From Monosporascus cannonballus (taxonomy: Eukaryota; Ascomycota; Sordariomycetes; Xylariales): a DNA stretch of 64,000 bases. The stretch lies in assembly GCA_004154925.1 (NCBI GenBank), contig QJNS01000030.1:362521-426520 (forward strand). The letters are read 5' to 3'. The position numbers and the translations under genes are program-made. Shown here in pieces: positions 24,429 to 37,300 of this stretch. Position 1 is the stretch's first letter; each line of letters begins with the position of its first letter. The notes beneath the pieces were generated by a model that was not told the origin of the DNA, made no database searches, and was given only the letters and a program-made list of their open reading frames with translations.

Positions 24429-25316
24429 TCAAGCTTCCCTGAGCGGCGTCCACCGACCGTCCTCGACATCCTCCCGAACTCTCCTCGCCACGTCTGGCGG
24501 GGCCTCTCCGAAGTGGTTCGTCTCGTCTAACCACCTCTTCTCGTCCTCCGTGCTTTCCAGGCCTTGGATAGCGTTGCGGTACGGATACCACCCGAACCGG
24601 TCGACGATGGCCCTGTAAACATCCATCAGCTTGCCCCTCTAGAAGCACCAGCTCGCGGCCGTGACGTCGTCGCCCTGTGGCGCGCCCACGGCGACCATGC
24701 GCTCAAACCCGTAGGTGTCGGTGAGGATGGACTCTCGGTCACGACGGTTGGGGTCGGCCTGGCCCGTGACCTGCTCGACCGTCGCCCTCGTCTCCTCGGT
24801 GAACTGCTCGGCCAGCACTTGTCCTTGTCTCGTGTAGTTGTGGACGAACGGGGCGCCGAACTTGAACCAGAGGGTGATCCAGTAGTCCAGCGACACCAAG
24901 ACCCTCCACCTCGCCCACGTGTCTGGGCGCTGCTCCAGCGGAAGCGGAAGCCGGCTCCTGGCTAACTTGTGGGAGATTGGGTCAAAGTAGCTGTTTGTCC
25001 AGCGACCGTCGATGCCTTTGCACAGTAGCCTCGGGCCCTGATCTGGCAGCATCTGCAGCCCAAGACACTGCGCAGGGAACTCCGGGTCCGAGGGCAGCGG
25101 CAGGAATCCCATCATGTCCGGCATGTTCTCCAGGGGGACTTTCTCATGTTCTGGAGGACTGGCCAGACGCGCCCCCGGCACCCGGGGTCGGTTCCGCCCC
25201 CGAACATGATCCGCCCCACCTCGTTCTATGGCCTCAGTTTTCGAGACTGGGATGGCATTCCGCGCAACGTACTCAAAGTGCGACGGGTTCTCCACGGCCT
25301 TCAAGTCTGTTCCCAT
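24429..25316 (-). pseudogene. DUF924 family protein with one in-frame premature stop
   Basis: On the minus strand one frame runs 296 codons from ATG 25,316 to a stop at 24,429-24,431. It is interrupted only by TAG at codon 226 (24,639-24,641). Features matching the DUF924 family are PDMMGFLPLPSDPEF, the CLGLQMLPDQGPR block (family LDQxPR), HN/Thr after GAPFVHN, ETRATVEQVTG, and the C-terminal VYRAIVDRFGWYPYRNAIQG motif. The TAG sits where relatives have Trp (SWCFW), so a single G-to-A change explains it; the adjacent Met appears as Arg. Length fits fungal members (about 290 aa). DUF924 is an alpha-helical family without established biochemistry. The first 225 codons could still be translated, but the conserved C-terminal motif would be missing. 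Read-through or a sequencing error are alternatives. Confidence 0.75.
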
Positions 25317-25903
25317 AATTTATCCTAATGATCTGTCCAAGGGCCGCGGGATAAAAATTCAGAGGTAAAGCCTCTCCTTCGGGAGCAGAGGTAACCTCTA
25401 GGGTACGTCCGACCGACGGCAATTCGGGTAAGTGGGGAATTTGAGGGATAATTGGGCCCCTTGCGTCAGTAGCCCCGTTAACCTCTGACCCCACATAATA
25501 AGTAACCCCCACAATAAAGATGAGGCTGCTGCGCGCGGGGCAAGCAAAATAAATGCACTCGTTTAAAGTGCGAATTCCAAGTCGACGACTAGCCAATTCG
25601 AACAGTTATCAGTCGACAGTTATAAGTAATTACCTCCGTACGCGGCTCCCCCTACCTACCTACTCATCAGGGGGGCCCGCTCGGGTTTTCATCGACGGCT
25701 ACCCAGGTCGACGGTCCAGGTCAACAGTCCATATTAACGACAAATCCTCCTTTAAAGATAACGGCTTGCGAGGCCTGCACCAGCAGGCCGAACCAGCCGT
25801 TATAAGTTCCGGCCGGGGGGCTTCTCACCCGAGCCGGGAAGTTCCAGCTAACCGTCGACCTGGCTGCGTATCGACTTACAAGCCTTAAAAACTATCGTAT
25901 CTT
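25317..25903. other. Right edge of the island, upstream of DUF924; no gene
   Basis: The DNA is base-balanced and rich in GTCGAC hexamers (for example 25,571 and 25,610). No frame here has recognisable content; open stretches on both strands overlap. It ends at the target duplication of element A (ATCTT, 25,899-25,903) and probably contains the promoter of the DUF924 pseudogene. Confidence 0.45.
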
Positions 25904-26289
25904 TATTACGACCTAACGGGCTATGGCCCCCAGAAACGGTCTCCGACAAAACAAGCCAAAACAAGACAGTAGGCCAAGTTACGTAAAAAATTACCAACTT
26001 ACTGATAGTAAGCCAGTAAATCGGATCGCCAGCTTATTAAGGATAAACCAATAAATCGGATCGCCAGTTTACTAATAATAAGCCAATAAATCGGAACAAA
26101 ATATATATATTTATTATTTCCATAATTTAAATAATACTAATTTGTAATATAATCTCGTTATTTAAAATATCCTTAATATTATAAAATATAATTAAATTAT
26201 TTGATTATTTTAAAGTTTTATAATATTACTTTTAATATAAATTCGTATAATTTAAGTTTAATAATTAATTAAACCGTTTAATTATTATA
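25904..26289 (+). repeat. A 5' LTR (386 bp)
   Basis: It contains three copies of a 35-bp repeat (GGATCGCCAGCTTATTAAGG-type unit), one more than the 3' LTR, which accounts exactly for the 35-bp length difference. The outer 100 nt keep GC and the inner part is strongly AT-converted. Confidence 0.75.
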
Positions 26290-27046
26290 CGTTATAAATT
26301 TTTGTTTAATAATACCGTTAAACTTTGAGCAATATCGCCGACATTATATTTACCAGCAAGCAACCCGAATAGTTTACGTGCCAAATTTCTGATAATCCGA
26401 ATATTAAAATAAAATCCGAAAAAAAAGCAGCCTTGCCTTTTTTACGAAAAAGTCCTTCGACGCCTAGATGCTATAAATAAACGCATTATCTAACTTAAGG
26501 AAAACAATAATAATCTCACGATATTCTTCTAAGCCGTTTATAAAAAAACTTAAAAAAAACTCATAAAATCGGAAAACTCTTTCGAACGAACCAAGTTATT
26601 TAGCTAAATTTTACCAAGAAATTAAAAAAATCCTTAAACCACTTAAACCAAACCTTTTTAACGGAATTTCGACAAATTATAATTATTTTTAATCTAATAT
26701 TAAGCTTACTTTAAGTACTTTTTTCTATTTAACTTATTATACTTATTATACGAATCGAATACGTAATAAGATGATTTACCGAAAACGCGGTTACTTAATT
26801 CGAATTTGCTATAAAAACGTTATTTTATTAATCGAAAAACGAAACTAGGAAATAATACGAATTTATAACGATTACAAATAATTAGAATAAATATTAACAA
26901 AAGTTTTCGGAATAATAAACGAAAAAATAAAGGCCGAAATACAGATTTAATAATTACGACAAAAGGAATTAATATTTAATTATAATAATACGTTCGTTTA
27001 AATAATATCAAAATTAAAATAAAAATAAAAAGCATTAATAATTAAA

Positions 27047-27464
27047 TGTGACGGCTAGGCGGTTTAACCAACTATTAAACCTTAAGTCGACGGGTTTATA
27101 TTAGCAGGAGTATCGTGGGAATCTAAGCAATGAATACAATAACGTATTACGTCTCGTAATACCAAAAGCGTTTTGGGTAACGAACTGTTAATTACAAACG
27201 ATTGGTATTAATAAATATTACAAACTAAAACTATTTACGTTATATAAAATAAACGTAGCTATATACTTTTCTCCTTTTTACGTACTTAGTAATTATTAAC
27301 TAAATAGCGTTAATTAACTATGCTTAACGGAGCTTAACTAAGCAACCGTTTAATTATGTTTAGCAATTCCTAACTAAGTACCAGTTATATGCTTTAACCC
27401 ATTTAGGTCCTATTTCAATTAAAGCTAACCGTTTCCCGAAACCTAAATTTGTCAAATCGTAATA
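27047..27464 (-). repeat. B 3' LTR (418 bp)
   Basis: Equal in length to the rejoined right LTR, it reads GTCGACGGGTTTATATTAGC near its outer end. The inner end at about 27,440-27,464 (GTCAAATCGTAATA) is RIP-altered from GTCAGGTCGTAACA seen in the mate. Confidence 0.85.
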
Positions 27465-27619
27465 CGATCCTCCCTTCCACAAATCTTCGCTCCGAAAATT
27501 CTTTTTTTGTAAGCATTATTTTTCTTCACAATATTTGGTCGCGTTATTAAATCTCGTTATTAGGATTTTTCTTTAACCATTCGTTATTAGAACCTTTTTC
27601 TTATTTTTGAAAAATTTAA

Positions 27620-28138
27620 TTTCGAAATTATGCTGTATTCTTTATGCTTCTTTAAGGGGTAAAAATGCAAAATGATAGAAAATGTTTTAAAATATAAGGC
27701 TTGCATTAAGCGTAATTCTTTTTATGACGGGAACGGCGTTCCGCTTTTTTCGTTAAAAAATATCCGTGCCGAAAACTAGCGGCTCAAACGTAAAAAAACG
27801 TTTGCCGAAAAACGTTTTCTGGAACTTCAAAAACGTTATTAACAAAAAATAAACGAAGCCATTATTCGTTTAATCCGTTTACGCAAATAAAAGGCTTTTT
27901 TTCGTTCTAAAAATATAAAAATGGTTTAGCGGGAACTGTAATCCCTGGAAAAACTAAAAAAGCAAAAGCGCCAGGAATAGGCTTCCGTGGAGGCCTTTGT
28001 TACTGCTTTTTTTTACTTTTTAAATCCTTTGATTGGTCTGCTTCCTCCGTACTTAAGGCCATCAACTGGGATGCCTTTACCGCCGGCGTCCCTAACGTTA
28101 TTGGTAAAAATTCTTTAACAGGCGCTAGGTATTTATAA
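27620..28138 (+). pseudogene. B antisense ORF (cysteine-motif/coiled-coil protein remnant)
   Basis: This is a plus-strand frame opposite to B pol. The Cys-rich N-terminus reads VLYSLCFFKG (about 27,635), KCKMIENVLKYKACIKR and YDGNGVPLFSLKNIRAEN. A basic helical stretch follows, with AIIRLIRLRKQKAFFRSK and SLEKLKKQKRQE. The C-terminus is INWDAFTAGVPNVIGK, stopping at 28,136-28,138. Stops inside derive from RIP-type changes. Its last 41 nt overlap the end of pol (28,098), tail to tail. I associate this architecture with hypothetical fungal proteins often found near retrotransposons. The cysteines suggest a metal-binding knuckle; function is unknown. Confidence 0.6.
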
Positions 28139-31100
28139 GGTTCTTGGCGGGTTCCCAGATGTTCTCGGAATTCGGGTATTTTTTTTATTTAATTAGGTAC
28201 TGGGTAAATCCATTTTGTTTTCGCATGTCGAAAATTTTTTCCATTTCGTATGCCGTTTCGTTTTCCACTTTTACGTTATTTTATGCCGTACATATTTTGA
28301 TTATATCTGCTGCTAACTCGAATAAAAAAACGTAAAAAATTAAATAGAGTTTAATTTTTGGTAAAAATTCCAACTAATAATTATTTTCTAAGATTTTCTT
28401 AACGATTTTATATAGACCGATATATTTGAAATCGAGTTTTTTGCTAGGTCTTTTTATTTAAATGTTTTTGGTGGCAAAGTAAACCATCTTCCCTTTTTCG
28501 AAAATTAATCCTTTTAACCTTTTTTCGTTATAGTATTTGCTTATTTAATTCCGTACAAATTCTAATTCTATTTTCATTTTTTGATGCAACTGCCGTAATT
28601 ACTCCAACGTAAAAATTATTTTGATATTAACTAGACCGTCGTCGCATATTTTTTTATAAATTTCTGGAATAAAACCGAAATTTGTATTAAATAGTATTAT
28701 TTTAATACTTTCGTAATAACTGGTATTATAAACCAACTAAGCAACAGGTAATTTTTCAATTTAATTATTTTATTCATAATTAATGTAATATCGTAAATAT
28801 GCTTTTAATATTTGGTTCAGCCGTTTTGTCTATTTATTTGTTTGGGGTTTAAATACGTTAAATAACTTATAATTCAAGCCGATTTATGTTATAAGGCCTT
28901 GCCAAAACTTAAACGTAAAAGTTAATTCTTTATTTGAAATAATTTCCATTAATAATCCGTATATGCTAAAGATATTTTTGAAAAAAAATATATGCCATTT
29001 ATTCCGTATTAATATCCTTATAATATGGTAAAAAGTAAGAAAATTTCGTAAATTGATTGACGATAACGAAAATGCTATCGTAATATATTTTTATCGTTAG
29101 ATTTTCGGACAAAGAAAGTTTAATAATAAAATCCATAATAATCAAATCCTATGGTTTTTTTGAGACCGGTAACGGTTATAACTTTTTATAAGGCCTATAT
29201 CGTTACGCTTTAGCCTTATTACAAAGGTTATACTGTTGTCGTACTTTCTGGATTATCGTTTTTATCTTAAAAAAAAATAGGTACGCTAAAATCGTTTTAA
29301 GGTTTTATAAATCTCTAGATGTTTATGTAATTAATATTCGTATATATTTCGTATTAAATTTATCTGGTATTTTTTTAGAACTTATATTTTGTTTATTCTT
29401 TGGTTTTCTAGGAGACTATCGTTATACTGCTGGATCTTTTAATGCATATCTAAAGGTACTGCCCGAATTATTGCAATTTGTCGTAAGCATAAATATCCTT
29501 TTATAATAATATCGAAAATTATATAGTTAATTTTAATTAATTTTTCTTCAAAATCTGGTCGTTTACTTAAGACGTTTGCTTTACCGTTCTTTAAACCTTA
29601 TTTATAAATAATAACGAAGTCGAAGTTCGCCAATTTTTCCGCATATTGCAGTTATTATTTTGTAAATTTTTTAATCGTAATAAAACGGGTAAAATTTTGA
29701 TAATCCGTATAAACCTTAACCTGATAAAGGTTTCTTTTTAGGAAATACTTAAACTTTTTAAATACCATAACGATAATTATAAATTTTTTATCTGGTATAC
29801 CGTAATTAAGCTTAATTCCTTTTAATTTGTACGAAAAAAATACAATAAGGTATAATTTGCCTTAATTATCCCGCTGTCCGATTACTACGCCTAACGCGTA
29901 ATCCGAAATATCGGTTTTTAGCTTAATAGGGCGATTTAGATCGTATATAATTAATATTAATTTGTTAATAATCGCATCCTTAATTTTTTAAAACGTCCTT
30001 TTTATTTTTGGCGTCCATCTAAATTCCTTTTTTTTCTTAATAAGATTAATTAGGGGTATAGCTATTTTATTAAAGTTTCGGATAAACTTCTTATAGTAAT
30101 TGGCGAATCCAAAGAATACCTATATTTCCTTAACCATATTTAGTATTTCTTATTCCGTAACTGCAACGATTTTCTTAAGGTCCATTTTAATATATCCTAA
30201 GATAATAATATATTCCAGATATTCCACTTTTTGCTTATGGAACTGGCTTTTTTTTGCGTTTACTAATAATTTTACGTTTTATAAAACTTAAAAAATTTTA
30301 TAAACGTATTTTGCGTATACTTTTTCCGTTTCTGAAAAAATAAGAATATTATCGAAATAACACATAACAAAAACGTCGAGGTATTTTCGCAGCACATAAT
30401 TTACTATCCATTAAAAGATTATTAATACGTTCGTAAATTTTATTAACGTAACCAAATACTTAAATAATCCGTATTTCGTTTTAAATATTATTTTTTATTT
30501 ATATCCTTTTTTGATTTTAATAAGGTTATATCTATTTTTAAAATTGAATATTATAAACCATTTAGCTTTATAAAATCGGTTTTTTATTTCTGTAATTAAG
30601 GGCAATAATATTCGGTCCTTAATAATAATATCGTTTAGTTGCCGATAATTAATTACAAATCGCAATTTCTTATTTTTTTTTAATACGAAAAATATTAAAT
30701 ATTCTGCTAGTAATTTCGAAAGTTAAATCCATCCTTTTTATAACCGATTTTCCAGATATTACCGGAAAACGTATAATTCGTTTTTGCTAAGGTTATAAAT
30801 AAGGTAAAACTTCGTTAAAAAACTTTTTTTAAAAATAATTTCATAATTTTATTCGTTATATTTTAATAGTTTTATATCTAATTTTTTCTTGAAAAACTAC
30901 TTATATTTATAATATTATAATAATATATTAAATAAATGTTTTAATTTTTAAAGTTATTATTCTAAATTATTATTTAGTTACCGTAATTTTGCTTTAATAA
31001 TAATAACGATACGTCGTATTTTTCTTTAATACTTATTTTTTTTTTATATTTTATCCCTTTAGGTAATAAGGTATTTATCGTATCCTTATACTTATATTCG

Positions 31101-33400
31101 TCGCCATTTTTGATCGAATGTTAAAATCTTGTTTTTTTTTATTTATTAATAAAAGGTAAAACGAATTTTATTTAGCTAGTTCTTTTATTAATTAAAATTT
31201 CGTATTAATACATCCATAATTTTCTTAAAATCATATCGTAATTCCCGAATAATACGATATCGAAATTAATTATTTAATATCGTCCTTTAACAAAAATTTC
31301 GAAATAATTAATTTCGTACAGAATTTTTCCGTTATCGTAAGCGAAATCTTAACTTTCGGCGTTTATCGTTATATAAAATTTTAACTTATATTTCCATAAT
31401 AATTTAAGTTCGTTAATCATATTCGGTACAATATAATTTCTACCTAAAATTCCGTAATCCACCATTACAATATATTAATACATTCCGATTCGTATATCTA
31501 AGGTAATAAGGTTATAAACGGCTTTTATCGTTACGTTTAAAATTTTTCTTAGAAATTTATCTTAACTTTTCGGGGTTTCGTTATCCTGCGGCTTTTTTAT
31601 AAATAACCTTTTCCTTTTAATTCCTATTCGAATTTATTAAACCTTATTTATATCCTTTTATATAACGCATTAAGTTATTATATTTATCGTTCTTATTGGC
31701 GTACTATATTTTCGAATTATATCAGTTATTTTTGGTTTTATTGGATTTTTTTTCCCTATTAAATAAACTATTCCTTAATATGGCATATAATTTCCTATTA
31801 AGCCTTATTTCCTTCTTATTAAAGGTTTCGTATAAATTATTAGATTTTTTCTTTTAAAATTTATCGTTTATCGGGATCTATAATAAATACTAATTAAAAA
31901 TAAAAATCCGTAATAACCCTTTAATAATACTTTTCTACAATATGCTAAATTAATTCTTTTTCCATTTAATAATTATATTACTTATAATAACAAAAAAAGT
32001 TTTCTTACGGGTACCATTTTCCTTTAGGCCAGTTTTTTGTTATTACCAACTGAAAAAAATCGTTTTTAAAAATTATAAATCGAAAATACTAATATTATTA
32101 TTTATCGTTTTTATTTTTTCCCGTTCTGTTAAAAAAATCAAATTTTTCATAATATATATAGGTAATCCTGCTGTAAATATGCCGTTTTTATTTTTCGTAA
32201 GTAAAGTAATTTTGTTTTTTGCAATAAATAATATATATCCTGCCGTATCGATCAAGGATTCTAGAACAAACCTTTTTTATTTAACCTTAATATTCCTCCA
32301 ACTATTTTTTAAAAATATTCCATTATTCCTTAATTATTTATTAAGCCAGATTCCTGGTTTTTTGCATTCCTTATTAAATCTTTTATTACGGTAAACCTAA
32401 TATATATTTAGGCCGAATTATATTAATAAATTTTTCGTTTTTTTAATTTTTTTGGGTTATCCTTTAAATATAGGTTTTTAGTTATTCCGTTATAACTTTT
32501 TGGGTAAAAAACATTTATAAACCTTATATCCTTTTTTTCCGTAATTATAATACTTAATTTAGTTCCAGTTCTTTTTATAAGTAACTTCCAGCTTTATAAA
32601 GCTTAATTCAATACCATAAGAAATATTATTATGCCGAGAAACGCTGGTATTAGCCGTATATCAGGGTTTGTTATCATTTTTTTCTTTAGTTCCTTTAATA
32701 CGTTAAGCATATTGCCGGTTATCAATTTTAACTGCCATAACGATATAATCCAACAAATAATTAAGCTAATTAAATTTAAAAAATTTTTCCTATATTTCTT
32801 TTTTCAAGTTATCGAAAAATTTAGCTATTAATACTTTTTATCCTTAATTTAATTTAGATATTAATTAAACCAATATACTGCCGTATTTGGATACCGATCC
32901 CTTTTATCGTAATTATTAAATTTGCATTTTGGCTTTTATTTTTTTATTTATTATTCCGAATATTTTTATTAATATTTATTCGAATTATTCATAATCGTTA
33001 TAAACTTACATTATTGCCGGGTTTCGTTTTTCGATTAATAAAATAATATATTTTTTTATAACCGGCTTAAATTAAATAATCGCATTTTTAATAAATCGTT
33101 TAACCACAAACTTAATTCGTAAAATAAACGTAATAAATTAAATAAAAAAATATCCGAAATATATTCGGCATTAGGTTAAAAACAATTATAATTTGGTCGA
33201 AATTTTATCAAAGGATTTTTCCTTTTTCCTTAAGCTTTTTATAGATAACTTAAAAAAACGTAATAAGGTTATTTTTATCTTATTTAAGCTAAATAATACG
33301 TTCGTTTATAATATCCAGGCGTTAAAAAACTTCCTTTCGAAAAAAATAAAGTTACTTCTTTTTTTCCTCGGATTTTATTCCAGTATTAAGGTTTTCAGGA
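28098..33400 (-). pseudogene. B gag-pol remnant
   Basis: This is a minus-strand chromovirus polyprotein. The RT active site reads YFDNILIFSE (about 30,336-30,365; YLDD with the second Asp mutated to Asn). The integrase core YDSIFVIV lies at 29,041-29,090. The chromodomain C-terminus, YPNSENIWEPAKNLIN, lies at about 28,120-28,180 and ends at a TAA at 28,098-28,100. Stops are dispersed throughout. Gag lies near 32,000-33,400, where readable pieces such as ILLTNVLF-type capsid text survive poorly. Confidence 0.7.
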
Positions 33401-33497
33401 ACCTGGTAAATAAGTTATTCGGGTTACTTGCTGGTAAATATAATATCGGCGGTATTGTTCAAAATTTAACGGTATTATTAAATAAAAACTTGTAACG

Positions 33498-33857
33498 TAT
33501 AACGGCTAAGCAATTTAACCAATTATTAAACCTTAAGTCGACGGGTTTATATTAATAGGAATATTATAGGAATCTAAATAATAAATATAATAACGTATTA
33601 CGTTTCATAATATTAAAAGCGTTTTGGGTAACGAATTATTAATTACAAACGATTAATATTAATAAATATTATAAGCTAAAGTTATTTACGTTATATAAAA
33701 TAAACGTAATTATATATTTTTCTCCTTTTTACGTACTTAATAATTATTAACTGAATAACGCTAATCGACTATGCTTAGCGGAGCTTAACTAAGTAACTGC
33801 TTAATTATGCTCAGTAATTCCTGACTGAGCACCAGTCACGTGCTCTGACTTACTTAG
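33498..33857 (-). repeat. B 5' LTR, left piece (360 bp), interrupted by C
   Basis: It is continuous with 40,748-40,805 after removal of C. Its right 100 nt (33,770-33,857) are GC-normal, while the remainder is AT-converted. Confidence 0.85.
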
Positions 33858-34251
33858 TGTTAGGACCTAACGATCTTGGCTTCTTACGGACGGTCGGAAC
33901 CACAAAAGGATCAAGCTCCGACCCAAGCCAAGGCGTCACGTAACTGGCTCAAAGGTTTCAAAGCGCCAAACGCCTTAAGCCCTTTAAGTCAGCAGAAAAG
34001 TTTAAAAGGTTTAAGGGACTTAAGGGTTTGAACCGCTTAAATACCTTAAGCCAAAATAAGGATATATATGTTTATTATTTTTATAATTTAAATAACTTTA
34101 ATTTATAATGGAATATCGTTATCCAAAACGCCCCTAATATTACGAAACGTAATATGTTATTATATTTATTATTTAGAATCTTATGATACTTTTATTAATA
34201 TAAATCCGTCGACTTAGGTTTAATAATTGGTTAAACCGCCAAACCGTTATA
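33858..34251 (+). repeat. C 5' LTR (394 bp)
   Basis: It starts TGTTAGGACCTAACGATC. The first 200 nt keep GC (GGACGGTCGGAACCACAAAA) and contain many CTTAAG and TTTAAG words. The rest is AT-converted. The tail carries the family-wide GTCGACTTAGGTTTAATA sequence. Confidence 0.9.
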
Positions 34252-34329
34252 CGTTATAAATTTTTATTTAATAATACCGTTAAATTCTAAGTAATACCGC
34301 CGACATTATATTTACTAATAAATAATCCG

Positions 34330-37300
34330 AATAATTTATTTACCAAATTTTTAAAAACTTTAATATTAAAATAAAATCCGAAAAAAAAGGAATAATTTTG
34401 TTTTTTTCGAAAGGAAGTTTTTCGACGCCTGGATATTATAAATAAATATATTATTTAATTTAAATAAAACAAAAATAACTTTATTATGTTTTTTTAAATT
34501 ACTTATAAAAAATTTAAGGAAAAAAGAAAAATCCCCAAAACCGGAAAACCTTTTTAGCCGAATTAAATTATTTAATTAAATTTTACTAAGGAACTAAAAA
34601 AAATCCTTAAATTTTTTAAATCAAAATCCTTTAATAAAATTTTAACCAAATTATAATTATTTTTAATTTAATATCGAACGTATTTCGGGTATTTTCTTAT
34701 TTAATTTGTTACGTTTATTATATAAATTAAATTTATAATAAAGTAATTTACCGGAAACGTAATTATTTGGTTTAAGCCGGTTATAAAAAAATACGTTACT
34801 TTATTAATTAAAAAACGTAACCCGGAAATAATACGGATATATAACGATTACGAATAATTCGAATAAGCATTAATAAAAATTTTCGGAATAATAAATAAAA
34901 AAATAAAAGCCGAAATACAAATTTAATAATTATGATAAAAAAAATCAATATTTAAATACGGTAATATATTAATTTAGTTAATATCCAAATTAAATTAAAA
35001 ATAAAAAATATTAATAATTAAATTTTTCGATAATTTAAAAAAAATATAAATTTTTTTTTTAAATTTAACCGGTTTAATTATTTATCGGATTATATCGTTA
35101 TAATAATTAAAATTAATAACCGGCAATATGCCTAACGTACCAAAAAAATTAAAGGAAAAAATAATAATAAATCCCGATATACAGTTAATATTAACGTTTT
35201 TCGGCATAATAACATTTTTTATAACATTAAACTAAGCTTTATGGAATTAGGAATTACTTATAAAAAAAACTGGAGCCAGATTAAATATTATAATTACGGA
35301 AAAAAAAGATATAAGGCTTATAAATATTCCTTACCTAAAAAGTTATAACGGAATAATTAAAAACTTATATCCGAAAAATAATTTAAGGAAAATCAAAAAA
35401 ACGAAAAATTTATTAATATAATTCGGCTTAAGTATATACCAAGCCTACCGTAACAAAAATTTAATAAAAAATGTAAAAAGCCAGAAATCTAATTTAATAA
35501 GTAATTAAGAAATAATGGAATATTTTTAAAAAATAATTAAAGGAATATTAAGGCTAAATAAAAAAAGTTTATCCCGGAACCCTTAATCGATACGGCAAAA
35601 TATATATTATTTATTGTAAAAAATAAAATTACTTTATTTACGAAAAATAAAAACGGCATATTTATAACAAAATTATCCGTATATATTATAAAAAATTCGA
35701 TTTTTTTAATAAAACGGAAAAAAATAAAAACGATAAATAATAATATTAATATTTTCGATTTATAGCCCTTAAAAACGATTTTTTTAATTAATAATAACAA
35801 AAAACTGGCTTAAAAAAAATAATGCCCGTAAAAAAACCTTTTTTGTTATTATAAGTAATATAATTATTAAACGGAAAAAAAATTAATTTAACATATTATA
35901 AAAAAATATTACCAAAAGGTTATTACGGATTTTTATTTTTAATTAATATTTATTATAAATCCCGATAAACGATAAACCTTAAAAAAAAATCTAATAATTT
36001 ATATAAAACCTTTAATGGGAAAAAAAATAAGGTTTAATAAGAAACCATACGCCATATTAAAAAATAATTTACCTAATAAGGAAAAAAAATCTAATAAAAT
36101 TAGAAATAATTAATATAATTTGAAGGCATAATATACCGATAAAAACGATAAATATAATAACTTAACGTGTTATATAAAAAAATATAAATAAAGCTTAATA
36201 AATTTGAAAAAAATTAAAAAACGAAAATTATTTATAAAAAATTGCAAAATAACGAAACCTAAAAAAATTAAAATAAATTCCTAAAAAAGGCTTTAAACGT
36301 AATAATAAGAACCGTTAATAACTTTATTACTTTAGATATACGAATCGGAACGTATTAATATATTATAATAATAAATTGCAAAATTTTAAATAAAAATTAT
36401 ATTATACCGGATATAATTAACGAACTTAAATTATTATAGAAATATAAATTAAAACTTTATATAACGATAAACGCCGAAAATCAGAATTTTGCTTACGATA
36501 ACAGAAAAATCTTACGCGAAATTAATTATTTTAAAATTTTTATTTAAAGATAATACCAGATAATGGATTTTGATATCGTTTTATTTAAAAATTATAATAT
36601 AATTTTAAGAAAATTATGGATATATCGGTACGGAATTTTAATTAATAAAAAGATTAATTAAATAAAATTCGTTTTATCCCTTATTAATAAGTAAGAAAAA
36701 AAATTAAAATCTTAATATTCGATCGAAAATGGCGATAAATATAAGCATAAAAATACGATAAATATTTTATTACCTAAAGGGATAAAATATAAAAAAGAAA
36801 ATAAATATCCAAAAAAATACAATATTTTATTATTATTATTAAAATAAAATTACGGCAATTAAATAACGATTTAAAATAATAGCCTTAAAAATTAAAAAAT
36901 TTAATTAATATGTTACCATAATATTATAAATATAAGTAACTTTTTAAAAAAAAACTAAATACGAAATTATTAAAACATAATAAATAAAATTACGAAATTA
37001 TTTTTAAAAAAAGTTTTTTAACGAAATTTTACCTTATTTATAACCTTAACGGAAACGAATTATACGTTTTCCGGGAATACCTAAAAAATCAGTTACAAAA
37101 AAGATAAATTTAATTTTTAAAGTTACCGGCAGGATACCCCATATTTTTCGTACTTAAAAAAAATGGAAAATTACGATTTGTAATTAATTATTAATAATTA
37201 AATAATATTATTATTAAAAACCGAACGTTATTACCCCTAATTATAAAAATAAAAAACTGATTTTATAAAACCAAATAATTTATAATATTCGATCTTAAAA

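Noticed and set aside
24361..24965. Arg/Gly-rich frames opposite or shifted to the DUF924 gene
   Set aside because: They have shadow composition; the DUF924 frame explains the conservation.
33193..33495. 100-codon plus-strand open frame
   Set aside because: It is the antisense shadow of the B gag region; stops are rare there by chance in AT-converted DNA and it is not the conserved antisense gene.
27047..34251. Reading the B and C LTRs as one inverted repeat pair of a single element
   Set aside because: Orientation, lengths (418 and 394 bp) and separate duplications show two elements, with C inside B's LTR.
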